From contig NC_135001.1 in NCBI RefSeq assembly GCF_051020985.1, positions 16,423,896 through 16,487,895 on the forward strand: a DNA stretch of 64,000 nucleotides, given 5' to 3'. Shown piece by piece: positions 36,376 to 47,300 of this stretch (within the stretch, counting starts at the first letter, position 1; each line of letters opens with the position of its first letter). This stretch comes from Nomia melanderi. Taxonomy: Eukaryota; Arthropoda; Insecta; Hymenoptera; Halictidae. The notes beneath the pieces were generated by a model. It saw only the letters and a list, made by a program, of their open reading frames with translations. It had not been told where the DNA came from and did no database searches. A program made the position numbers and the translations under genes.

Positions 36376-36405
36376 TTGGTTATCGCCGGACCGTGCGATT
36401 CTAAG

Positions 36406-36585
36406 ATACTCGATGTTCTCGCTGCGACCTATGGTGCGACCAAAGTCACGAATCTAACAGTAAACTACCAAACGAATCAACATGACCTTCCTATTACAAT
36501 TATTAAAAAGATAAAAGTTTTCCTGTTTTCCGACGAAATTTCATTGGCAGCTTCGTTGGAAATGTACCCTAAGTCGATTTTATAG
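36406..36585 (+). CDS. Possible last exon, product unknown
   Basis: A pyrimidine-rich stretch (CCCGTTTCTCCTCTTGG) and CTAAG precede an open frame of about 60 codons ending in TAG. Its first half shows a strong purine-N-pyrimidine pattern (GAT GTT CTC GCT GCG ACC TAT GGT GCG ACC). The peptide begins ILDVLAATYGATKVTNLTV and continues with a QHDLPITIIKKIKVFLF strand-like stretch. The ATYG...VTN pattern recalls small beta-sandwich domains, but I cannot name one. The same frame extends upstream of the putative acceptor to 36376. No other exon is identified. Confidence 0.2.
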   Translation: MLDVLAATYGATKVTNLTVNYQTNQHDLPITIIKKIKVFLFSDEISLAASLEMYPKSIL

Positions 36586-37180
36586 CCTAAGTTACATGTT
36601 GGAAGATTCGTGTACTATTTATTCTAATTGTTATTACGTTATGAAGTATTTATTGAGTATTCTATGGAAACGAGATCGCTTCGAATCTTAAACTGGATAC
36701 TTGCATAATTTGAAAATGTGAATGATCGGATAACTATGAGAGCTCGGTTCATTTTCATAGAAGAAAATAATACTATTGAAAATAGTGGTTTTATATGGTC
36801 CACTTACATAAAGTTTTATATAGTGAAAAAGAGGTAATAAACTGATAGAATGATGATTAAATTTAGATTCATGCTAATATATGTCAATTCTTCGAGAGTA
36901 ATTGAATATAAATATTATCTTAGCAACCGAATAAATACACGTCTAAAATATACACAACACTGACATATTTATTGCTAAAGAACAAATGTTTGAAATCAAC
37001 TATCTCGAAAACAAAGATATGCATGAGAAAATTATATTGCACTTCTCCATGTGAGATTAAAGTAATGACATTCCATGATTACGTAGAAGCGTATTTAGAT
37101 AAACAAGTATACATTCGTAAATAAAATAAATGTTCCGATTCATTTGTTTCTTCCAGATAAGAGATCATCTTTTTATCGAC
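36586..37180. other. AT-rich spacer
   Basis: AT-rich, stop-dense DNA with no supported feature. Confidence 0.5.
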
Positions 37181-39240
37181 AGAATCACGTAACAATAAAC
37201 AGTAGCTGAAGCCAGTTCGCTCTCGTCGTCCTAATAATAGAGTCCCACAGTAATAAGTCCCGGGCGACAGAGAACGTAAATTGTAATCGATCGATGATGC
37301 CTTGAAATCCCGACGAAATATCTGTCCAGCGAATCATTCCAGGTAAATTGGACCACGACGAGCGCATTATTGTCGCAGTAATTTCGGTATCACGTGCCAC
37401 GAAACGTCAGCGAACGTCGGCGTCATATCAACGGAACGATGCGTGGCGAGCGGTTAAATCACATTGGTCGCGCTGCGCGTAGAACGATGATACGTTTCGG
37501 TCGAACCATCAGTCGAGGGGGTTTCAGGTGACACGAGGCCGCCCGTCGCTGATACAGTCTGGAATCTGAAGTATTTTTCTCGCCCGAGCACTCTCCGCAT
37601 CCCGGCGGCCTACCCCCTCCCCCCGCTCCCACTCACGCTTTCGCCCTCTCTCTTTTCCTCTCTTCGCTTCGCTGCTCTATCAAATTAACAAAGGGGAATA
37701 TCAAATTAAATTACGGCCGGGAGTGCAGGGCCGTGTTTCGAGCCGCTGGAAATCCGGGGTGCACGCCGAGGCGTCAAATATTTGCCGGAGAACTATTTCC
37801 TTTCGCACCGTAAACCGACTCGTGCTCGAAATCGCAATAAAGAGAGAGCTATTAGATTGAAATCGCCCGGCGTATCGGGATTTCTATGGAAACCCAATTC
37901 ATATCGCACGCACCGGCGCTGAAATTAATGGGTCGATCGGGTAAGCTTAAAACACTTTTTGCTTACCGGCATCGTGTATTTGCGTACGCGTGCTCGGGAA
38001 TCCATTGTACCCTTGTCCGCGGAAGAAACAAAGACCGGGCCAGCGGGCGCGGAAAGCGGATCGAAATGCCGGCGTTCGCCGCGAAATTAAAAACTACACT
38101 GGTTACAGCGACAGCTGAGTGCAGGTACATACACGCCTCTCCTCTCTTTCTCTCTCTCCGTCTTCCTTTTTTTCAGTTCGTTTCACACGACACATTCCAT
38201 AGAAACGGGGGCTTCGATACAATCTCGCTCGGAGAATATTGAAGCAACAAAGAATGCTTCCGAGAGTATCAATTCAGTTGGATGGCTACATTGGTTTGTC
38301 GGCGGGGGCGGGAGTAAAAAAAGGAATTCTTTTTCCGCTGGACTTTCTCCCTTAGCCCTTTATACGGCCATAAAACTGGAAATTTCTTCGTATCTCGCGT
38401 CGTACTCGTTCCCGTGTATTCTATGCGCTTCGACGCGCTCATCCATTCGTCTCTTTTTCCCTTTGGTTCGGCCCCGGCCGCGTCTTTTCCTTTTTCGGTG
38501 CAAACATAATGAATATTGACAAACCACCTCTCTCTCTGCTGCCTTCCTCTTCCTCCTCCTCCTCCGCCCCTCTCCGACTCGGTCCTATCCTCTTCTTCTA
38601 ACGCTCGAGGGTGCGTCGTACCGGCGAGCAGAAACAAATAGGATGAGACGTAGGGGTAGCAGGTATCCGGCCAACCCTCCGCAATACAGAACTACCATCC
38701 GCGCCTAGGTACAAAGCACACTTTCCGTCTTCCCTCTTCTTTTCGCCCCGCCGCTATTTTCCATCCTCGGCCCGCTTTTTTCCTCGAGCGTTCGTTCTCC
38801 GACCACACAGCCGCGCCGGGCGCCTTTCGCTCGCGGTTTCCCTCCCGTCCGTCGTCCTCTGGCTCGACGCAATCGGGTTGCTTCGGAAATATATTAGTTC
38901 GGATTCGCGGTGCGGCGGAAAGCGAAGCGATACGGTTCCCACCCACTGATTTGATGCGATTTCCACGCGGAACGGCGTTGAGGAAATTACGGTGAAAGCG
39001 CAAAAATTCGTTTTCGCTGAAATTTCGAGAATGTCGCTGCGACGCTCTACCTTTTTGCCTGTTACCCTCTCTCTCGGTCCTCTACTACGCCCCTTTTACT
39101 CTATTCTGCGATCTCGCTCGCTATTTAGGCTTTCCTCTCAATTTCAGAACCAATTTGTATAACTTTGCACGCGAGGCTGGTCGTTGAAGTGGGTATGCGC
39201 GGTGTCCGCACAGTTATGAGCTGGTATTTTTCGAGTTAAT
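37180..39240. other. Largest GC/CpG-rich island, candidate regulatory region
   Basis: About 2 kb of GC/CpG-rich DNA carries pyrimidine-rich runs (near 37610-37670, 38130-38170 and 39060-39130) and a TCC microsatellite at 38542. Open frames (plus 37886-38242, minus 38269-38637, minus 38692-39003) are low-complexity, with an RGGGGGGRGRQQRER-type run derived from the TCC repeat. Composition fits a promoter or 5 prime region of a regulated insect gene, but no exon, splice site or conserved peptide could be defined. Confidence 0.4.
38541..38567 (+). repeat. (TCC)n microsatellite
   Basis: About six TCC units within a CTTCCTCTTCCTCCTCCTCC run, embedded in the 37-39 kb island. Confidence 0.85.
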
Positions 39241-40076
39241 GGTTCATATAGGAAGGGAATGAGAGGGGGCGAAGTTTTGTTGTTATTTTTTGTATACGAA
39301 GCAATAGTATATGAATGGCTGTCAGGTAATTTTTAATTGTTTGAACTGAAGAAGTTTGTTATATCATGCGATAGCATTTGTGGAGACAAGTGTAAACCTT
39401 ACTCGGCAAGATGAATTTCAACGCATCTCAATTTTCTCTTATATACAGTTTGTGTCATTTTTATCGCAATAAAGTATCTAAGTTAATATAAATGTGTATA
39501 TTAAAATAAGCGGCACAACCGTGATTTTGTTTTAGATCAAATATAATATTGTCACTTAAGACATTCCTGACTAGAAACGAGAAATCTCGTTTTTATGTAA
39601 ATATATTGCTTTGTCAATTACCACATATTTAAAATATATTAAAGTTGGAACTGATTACTTGTTTACAGTATATTAGATAACCGTAAAATATTTAAGTTGG
39701 TGTATTGACTAATCTCATTGAAAATCACTAACTACGCAACCGTGTTTACCGAAAATTAGCTGATACAGAATATGTTAGCGAAGATTTGTGAAGTCCCTGT
39801 GACTTTTATTCGCCAGTTAAGAAGTAACTACGTAATCTAGAACGGCCTTTGTGTAAGATCACAAATAAAAAAAAAATAATTTGAATACTGTATACCGTTG
39901 TACATACTTGTTACAGTACTTCAAAAACTAAATACCACTTGTGTTGATAAAAGCAACAATACACAGACGTCGATACGTTCATGTCTAAATTGTTTATGTC
40001 TGCAATCGTTTACGTTTGTTGGCCAGTGTACCGTAAACGACAGCTTTAACAGTGGGCCATAAAAAGAAATACAGAG
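39240..40076. other. AT-rich spacer
   Basis: AT-rich, stop-dense DNA, with an A-run near 39868. Nothing supported. Confidence 0.5.
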
Positions 40077-40529
40077 GTGTTAAACCGTTTAACTTGGAAG
40101 CCATTTGACAGGTACGCACGTTTCAATCCATTTGTCCTGAAACGTGCTGCGCAGGAAACTTGTCACTACATAGCAATTATGAAGTGCAACTCTATACTGT
40201 CAAAATTGGCGGCGGCAAAATGGAAGCGACAATTTTTAACAGTCTCAGAATCGCGGATTCAAAAACTTTATGATATAATGTATATTTTCCGCAATATTGT
40301 TTTCAATCCGCGCACCATTATCACTCGGGCGAGTTATACGCAGGATCTGCAACGCACGCGGGTTTTTAAAACAATCATTCATTCATTATTATATATCGAA
40401 TACGCGGTGGAACGTTTAATCTTTCCGAAACACAAATTTCAAATTCTTTGTGATTACTGTTTCGATGATACATTGAGGGAAACATTAAAACGCTTTTATG
40501 TATTGGTGGATATTAGTTTCGATTTCTGA
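40077..40529 (+). CDS. Unrecognised 150-codon open frame
   Basis: This open frame of about 150 codons ends in TGA. It begins at a GTG, and the first in-frame ATG is about 35 codons later. It is unusual for being this long in only moderately GC-rich DNA, with no competing antisense frame of similar length. The peptide is basic and aromatic-rich (SKLAAAKWKRQFLTVSESR, FKTIIHSLLYIEYAVERLI, FQILCDYCFDDTLRETLKR). No signal peptide, zinc finger or catalytic motif is seen. It could be an exon or a fossil; chance is not excluded. Confidence 0.2.
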   Translation: MLNRLTWKPFDRYARFNPFVLKRAAQETCHYIAIMKCNSILSKLAAAKWKRQFLTVSESRIQKLYDIMYIFRNIVFNPRTIITRASYTQDLQRTRVFKTIIHSLLYIEYAVERLIFPKHKFQILCDYCFDDTLRETLKRFYVLVDISFDF

Positions 40530-42870
40530 TTTATGAATTGGCGTATCGATGCAAATACGAGTAATCAAATTAAATTTAATATTAAATATAGATATATTAT
40601 ATATGAATTGCAAATGTTAAACAGAGAATAATTTCTCAAATACCTCTCTGAGTACTGTAAATTAATAAATAACCTAAATTTTTTTATTGAGAATCTTATC
40701 TTTTCACTGAAAATACAAGGGATTCATTAAAATTTCGACATAGTTTGTGTTTCTTGTACGTACTTGGCACGTTAAAAATAAAGTACTATTAAAATTAGCG
40801 TTTAAACCGTTTTATATCTACACATTCAAATACATTAGGTTTTAAAACAATTGTTTCCACTAAGTACCATTAAAACGATCATTTTTCCCAACAATTGCTG
40901 GAGAAAAAGTAAAGCCATTAAAGTCAAATTTAGAGTCATTGGCTAAGTTCTTGCTTTCAGAGATATCAGAAGAACGTTTCAGCTTAAGGTTTCGGGCGTA
41001 AGAAGAATTTTCCTCCTCGCTTTCTTCTTTAGGGGTAAACTACGTCCTTATTTGCCACAAAATCGTAAACAGCACTTTATGTATCCTATCCATCTTGTAC
41101 AGGTACGTGCGCGAGACCTGTATGTGAACGGCACACAAACCTGCACGAGGAACACGCAACTCCATTTCTTGCAGGTGCTGCTAAAAAACTACGATCCACG
41201 TCACTGGCTTCCTTTTTGCAATCCCTGGTTAAACTCATTACAGAACGTTCGGTGCACAGACCTAGGTCTACCGTACGGAGGAAAAAGTGCAACCATATCC
41301 CATGAATCTTATTTCGGATTTTAACTTTGATTCCTGTAATTTATTTCGTTTATTTATCGGTTACGCCACAGCGAATAATGTTATTTACGAAATCCACTTG
41401 AAGAACGATGTTCAAGCGATGTTAATATATAAATTGATTAGCAACAGATTTTGTACAGTACAGAATACTTGTATTTTATAACGAACAAGATGATTATGTA
41501 CTATATTTTGTGTTATAAAGTGGTCGATAATGACCTTCATGTTAATACGGTGTTTATAAATAATAAAATAAAAAATATGAGGGTAACGTTAAACACATGA
41601 GTACATTCTACTGATATAGGTGAAGGTGTAATTAAATGAATCAGTAGCTCAGGGTGAATCATTTTTCAGATATTCTGCATAACTACAAACAGAACTGAGT
41701 TAGAATTAATCTTTAACGATACAGATGTATATTGTAAGAAGCATGTAATTGGAGTTGCTGAGAACAGAACTGAGCATCGTTATCAAATAAACAAATTCTT
41801 TTTTAAAACATCTAAATTAAAAATGGATATTACTCTTCCATACTGTTCAATGAATAAATTGTTCGTCCGTGGAATGTATAATGAAGCTCTTTTTACGTTA
41901 TTCCTCTCATTTCTCCGGAGATGGTTACGCAACAAAGAGTATCAATTTTCGGTGCTTCTTTCCCTCTTATTTTAGTTGTCTTTCCGCCTTTCGTTTCACC
42001 ACTTTTCTAGACTCCTGATCGACCGTACTTAAGCATCGAGCCGAACAACAAGGAACGAGCTACGGAGCTTTCCTCATTACAAGCCGGACAGTTTCGGTCT
42101 CGTCTTTTCTTTCTTCAAGGCAGGAGTTTTGATTGAACGAAGGCAAAAGGCAGCCCCGACTCTACCAGGAAGCCCTTGTTTCATCGTTGCCTCAATTATT
42201 CTATCCCCACGTTTTTCTTTCTCTGCCTTCTGCTCTCCGAAGACCGGGTTCCCCGGTGTCTCGTCGACGTCCGATAGCACTTACATTCCCTCTCAATCGA
42301 GGGAACGTTAAATTGTTCTCAGATGCGGTTAAAATTCAATAAAGACCGCTTAGAATACCCAACGTTCATTTCGAAAAATATCAGAAATCTTGCTCTTCGA
42401 GCCGCCCCGAGTAATTAGTGTTTTTTAACCTTTTGATCGGGCGTGTGCTTTATTCCGGGCTTTATCCTTCACGGGAAATTCTGGGAAATAAACGTTGCGC
42501 TCTGAGCAATTTAATCATGTAATAAAAGTTAGCTACCCTTTAATTGAAAACTCTCGGACGAAGAGACGTCGTATCTTATATTATTTTATATTTTCTACTA
42601 TGAACAGATGAAAATACATATTTTAATATAAAAGAAACTTTAAAATTTAATCCGTTCTTTGAATTTATGCTCTTTTTAGGTGTACGTTAATAAAGATGGT
42701 AAAAGAAAAGAACGTAAAGAAATTTAATATAAAATATTGAATAAATGATAAGTAACTAAAACGTTCCAATCTTTTGAATGGAAAAATGATGAATTCCTTA
42801 TTTTTTCAAATAAACATGTAATTCTTCTTTGTCTTGCTTTGGCTTTTCATTAAAATATAACTGTCTTTCT
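40530..42870. other. AT-rich spacer with two GC patches
   Basis: AT-rich at 40530-40960, 41330-41870 and 42530-42870. GC-richer patches lie at about 40960-41330 and 41870-42530. Their open frames overlap on both strands without recognisable motifs. Confidence 0.4.
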
Positions 42871-44400
42871 ATACGTAACACCACTCGAATCATTCCTTCG
42901 AATTCTCCCTTTCCCGCGGCTCTGTTTTATTCACGCGCTAATGCAAAATTCGTCGGAGCCGTTTAACCCCGAACGCTTACAAACATGCCCTTCAGAAAGC
43001 GCTTGTTCCCCTGAAAAATCTGTTTGCCGTCTCGGAACTGGCGGAATATTCCACAGAAAATTCTGCCCCGGCAAATATGTGATCAGTTTCGTGAACGTTC
43101 GTCGGAGGCGCCATGACGGCAGCGTTACGTAAGCAAAGGCTACGTAACCGAATCAAAATAGAAGTGCGAACGTAGAAATGTTGTTGCATAAGCGACGAAC
43201 GGTTGAGCTCGCAACACCGGGACTCGGGGCCAGGGGGGAGGTCTTTTCTAAGGATTCTCCGAGAGAAACGCAATTAAAGTTAAACGCTGCCCCCCACCCC
43301 CTCCCGTCCTAGCCCCGGCCCCACCTCTTTTCCTTTCGCTATTTCTGTTTCTCTTCAGACAGAAACGTCAGTCTATAAGCGAGAGGTTTCCCGGTTCCCC
43401 GTTGGGGTTGGTCGGAGGGTTAGAGAAAAGCGAATTCTCGTTCAAAGGAGCATTAATTCACGAGCTTCTCGCTGGATGCGAGATCAAACACTTTCGTCAA
43501 TTAGCTCACGGTTCTTGCATGCGTATAATTGGCCTGGCGACCGGCCAGCATCGGGAGACGTCGATGGAACACGGCCGTGCATCGCTGGGAACCGGGGTGG
43601 CGATCGGGCGACTTCAGTTTCGGATTTTTATTCGAATCAACCGGCCCGGGGAACATTTGCATAATCGCGGCGGTGAAGCCGGGACGGACGGCGCGGCGCG
43701 CGTTGAAATCCCGTAAGGTTACACGAGAAATTTTCTTCTTTCCAGTTGCTTTAAAGTCTAGACCAGGCTGGGACGGGGGAATTTTTAGTGCGAGCTCTTA
43801 AAGTCGGTTGGAAGTGTACAAATAAATGCCAAGCTTCGAGCAACTGGAAAACCCGGGGACCGAAAACGCCGAGCTGGACCGCCCGGCATCGTCATCCCTT
43901 TTCCGCTGCGGAGAAACGGAAATCTCCACGTTTAATTCACGTTTAATGTGTGCTGCCCGACTGGATTTCTTTTTTTATGTGCCTTCCCTTCTCACGCCGG
44001 GTGGTATAATTAACCCGCCTCTGAAAACGGCCTGCAGGGACCAAGCGCATTTTCGAAGGGACCCTTGCCTCCGTGAAAATTCCAACTCGTCTGCACTTCT
44101 CCATCCGTGCATACCTTTTTTTTCTCTCCCCTCCCACGCCCCTCGCTCTCACCCTCTCACTCTTTCTCTCTCTTTCGTCTATTTTTCGTTCCCTCCTTTT
44201 TTTTCCACTTTTATTACCGGACGAATGTACGGACATAAAATTAAGTATGTACCGTATTCGAGAGCAGTTAGTCGCGTAGACGTCTCTACTCTTGTTTGTG
44301 CAGAATTTTTTATTCGACGTGGTAACCTACCTCCTCCCCACCCCTTTCGTGCTTTTACCGTTGATCGAAGCGTTTCGCCGCTACAACTTTAATAAACTAT
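42870..44400. other. GC-rich island with many chance frames
   Basis: The longest plus frame in the window (43826-44392, 188 codons) lies here. Its middle translates the CTCTCACCCTCTCACTCTTTC pyrimidine tract into serine/leucine/proline runs, and it is opposed by a minus frame (43943-44236). Frames at 43402-43801 overlap in all three plus phases. I do not support a gene. The island has CCCCCCACCCCC and GGCCCCACC runs near 43290-43320. Confidence 0.4.
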
Positions 44401-44562
44401 TCGGCCTTTAGACAGGCGATTTTTAGGGGAATTAGAAGAGCGATGCTTTACGCGTTTTTGCGTGTGACTTGTATTCTGTCTAATCCGAGGGTTCGTTGTA
44501 GGAGTAATTAATTATTTATGGATTGGTGTGCAATATACAGAAAAATATAGATGATATTTCCA

Positions 44563-44574
44563 TTAACGCGTTAA
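44563..44574. repeat. Perfect TTAACGCGTTAA palindrome, repeat end
   Basis: TTAACGCGTTAA is a perfect 12-base palindrome followed by GCGCCACGG. It resembles the TTAACRC anchor of the dispersed family. No partner end was located. Confidence 0.4.
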
Positions 44575-45289
44575 GCGCCACGGAAATCTTGAGCGTTTTG
44601 CGTAACACATTCTTTCGTAGCAAAGATAAATAGAAATAATTATTTATTGTTTGGCCCCATGTATCTTATTACACTGTTGTTAACTTAATTGTGCTATTGA
44701 ACTTTTATTCGATATCAGTTACGTTCCATGTAATAATTATTTTGTAGCTATTCGGAAGTATCGATAACCAAAATTTGTTTACGCAAACATTTTGAACTTA
44801 TATTTTACTTTATCATCCTTTATTTTATTGCAAAGGAATAGTTCAATATAGAATATTTAACATTCACATTTTGGTAAATACACAACTAGAGAATACAAAG
44901 ATTGTAAGAAAATAGTAGTCGTCAATTCAGGATCCGAACGGACCCAAGCGTAGTGTAGCGAGGATTGAACAAAGAATGTAAAAAAGTACTCGAACTATTG
45001 ATACACTACGTTAGTGTTTTTGGACTTAAAAGCAATCATAGAAAACTGTTTGTTAGTATTGTTAGCAATTACAATTAAGACTGCAATAGTAATTAGCGTC
45101 AATTGCTACAAATGAACTAACTGTTTTATGATATTCATCAAATCACTCAACATTCAGTAATGAAAAAGTTGGCAATAAATCTGAAGAATCCTAATAGTTT
45201 TTAATGATAAGATAATTTATGAATCCTAATTGGATAGTACAGTGATGCTTGTATGTCTTCAGTACAGCGTTCGAAGTCATTATCTTCAC
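44575..45289. other. AT-rich spacer
   Basis: AT-rich DNA leading into the transposase fossil. No feature is supported. Confidence 0.45.
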
Positions 45290-45720
45290 AGAGGAAAAGA
45301 AGACTGACAAGATATATTACTGCTGAAACAGCAATAACGGTATGAATGGCAGAGGAATCATTAAAAAAGACGTTGGAGAAGAAATTCATAAACGAACAAC
45401 GCGAAGAATATTAAAGGAAGCTAATTTTAAAAGTTGAACAAATAAAGTCCGCTTCTCCGTAAAATATTGAAGCTCATTTGATTCTTATGAAAGTATGAAA
45501 ACTGATATATGAATTGATGGTAAAAAGTAATTTTATCGGATGAATGTAAAAATTAAAAGATCTTTATTGAACAGGTACTCATCAGGTTCAAAAACAAAGG
45601 TAAATTTTTAGTAACTTGATATATTAAAAATGTCGTACATCATGATTATAATGTGGAGTGTATTATATAGTCTGGAGCTAATGTAAAATAATTCAGTACA
45701 TGCTATTACTGGACTATAAA
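45290..45720 (+). pseudogene. Decayed Tc1/mariner-type transposase fragment
   Basis: Scattered across frames on the plus strand are pieces in the order expected of a Tc1-like transposase. TTRRILKEANFKS (45396-45434) matches the end of the paired DNA-binding region. IDGKK then VILSDECK (45515-45550, one frame change) matches the WKKVLFSDE block holding the first catalytic aspartate. FKNKGKF follows, and IMIIMWSVLYSLEL (about 45640-45680) matches the GGGSIMVWGCFS block. The spacing from SDE to the WG block is about 39 codons, close to family spacing. At least four in-frame stops and several shifts make it non-functional. The C-terminal DNAPxH/DE part and inverted terminal repeats are not visible. 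It lies in AT-rich DNA. Confidence 0.55.
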
Positions 45721-46600
45721 TTTCAACATGTCAATGACTCAATGGGTACTATGAAAACTATGAAAATTTAATGACACTGTCAATCGTTCGTAGGAAGCTA
45801 CCTATTTATGGCACATGTTTATTTATGTTTATTTATGTTTACCTTATATCGAATAATATTGAATATTAAAAATAACATTAAATGTCAAAGTATACACGCT
45901 TTATAAAAAGTAGTGGTACTAGTAAGGGAAAAGGTCAGTAGTAATTAAAATCAATGTAACGAAAAATACAGTCGGTAGAAAAACATAGGAGGGAGCTTCT
46001 CGACTAACTACTTACAACGTGATAAAAATATATAGGTTGTATCACACAGAATGTTAAAAACAAATTATTCATTACCGTTTATACTTATAAGGTCTGTATT
46101 GAAGAATCACTTTTAATTTATGGAACAACCCGGATAAATTATGTTACCTTTTTAAGAATAACCATAAGGATCCATACAATAATACACGTAACTGTGAATC
46201 CATTGCAAATATCCACAGATTTCATTAACCAGTCCAAAGAAAACTCTTCCAGCGAATACAATAACCAGAAACGTCGATTCAACGGAGAACTTATCAACGT
46301 ATTATTGCCCGCTGCATTTATGTATCAGAAGAGGATTTCGTAGTTTGAATAAATAGGTAGCCGCCCTCCGTAAAAATGTTCATAGAATCTACGGGCGCTT
46401 TATCTCGAAGTACGCTGCCATTTTGTTTCAGTAATTCCATTTTCTTATTCCTGACGCACTGGGGCTACAGGATCGGTAGAAAACAACTAGGAGACGGGGT
46501 TAGCGTCTAGCCTGGCGCCAGAATCAATAGGTGTTATTTTTTCCACAAAATTTTATCTGCAATGCACTTTCGGTACTGTGCCGCTAGGAGCTTTTAGATT
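45721..46600. other. AT-rich spacer with short TGTTTATTTA tandem
   Basis: AT-rich DNA. A short tandem of about 2.5 units of ATGTTTATTT lies at about 45814-45841. GC content rises after 46230 with no supported gene. Confidence 0.5.
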
Positions 46601-47300
46601 AAGCTGATAGAAGGGGCGCGTTATAGCTTCCACCTCTCCCATTGTTGTTGTTGCTGTTGTTGTTGTTAGTTTTGCGAAAGATAGAAAGTGGTCGATGTTG
46701 AACGATGCAACAGAGAATGAGTTCGGTGGAAACCGGGAATGGGGAACGACGTAGCCGAAAGGAACGAATGGGGATGACGAAGTTGAAAAGGGCGGAGAAA
46801 GGGGGCGGGCAATGGTGAGATGCCATCGGTGTCTCGCTCTTCTGTTTCTGTTTCGTGGAAGGAGCAGCGGCTATCAAATATTTGCAGCGTCTCTAACCCA
46901 CAATGCCTCGCTCGATAAAGCCGAAAGTTTGTTTACGGTTGCCGGTTATTCCTTCGTCGCGTTCTCCTTCAAAGTCACCACCCCTCGAGCCCCTCTCTCC
47001 AGCGGATTCCTTCTGCCGTGGCACTTTAACTTACAACCTACGGGAGAAATCTCTTCTTACCCTCCGTCGAATTTACGGCAGTTGAATGTGCTCGATCGGC
47101 GGAAAATACTGCGTCGACCTTTTTTTTTTTTCTTTATACCGATCCGAGATAGAAAATTGACGTGACGATCGCGAACGATCGAACGGACGCGCGAATGGAG
47201 GAAATTGGCGGCCGCGGAGCAGCGAGATTTTAACGCTTCACCCGCCGGAAGCCTATTAACTCCTTATCTCGTGATCTGTTTGGCGAGTGCACTCTGAATA
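46600..47300. other. GC-rich island
   Basis: This moderate to high GC block starts with the GTT microsatellite and has a T-run at 47121-47131. Open frames (minus 46599-46877, plus 46812-47165) overlap antisense, and the minus frame encodes an asparagine run from the GTT repeat. No gene is supported. Confidence 0.4.
46642..46668 (+). repeat. (GTT)n microsatellite
   Basis: Eight GTT-type units with one GCT interruption. On the minus strand this would encode asparagine or related runs, as seen in the chance frame there. Confidence 0.9.

Noticed and set aside
43826..44392. 188-codon plus-strand open frame
   Set aside because: The middle translates a pyrimidine tract into serine/leucine/proline runs, antisense frames overlap, and no domain is seen.
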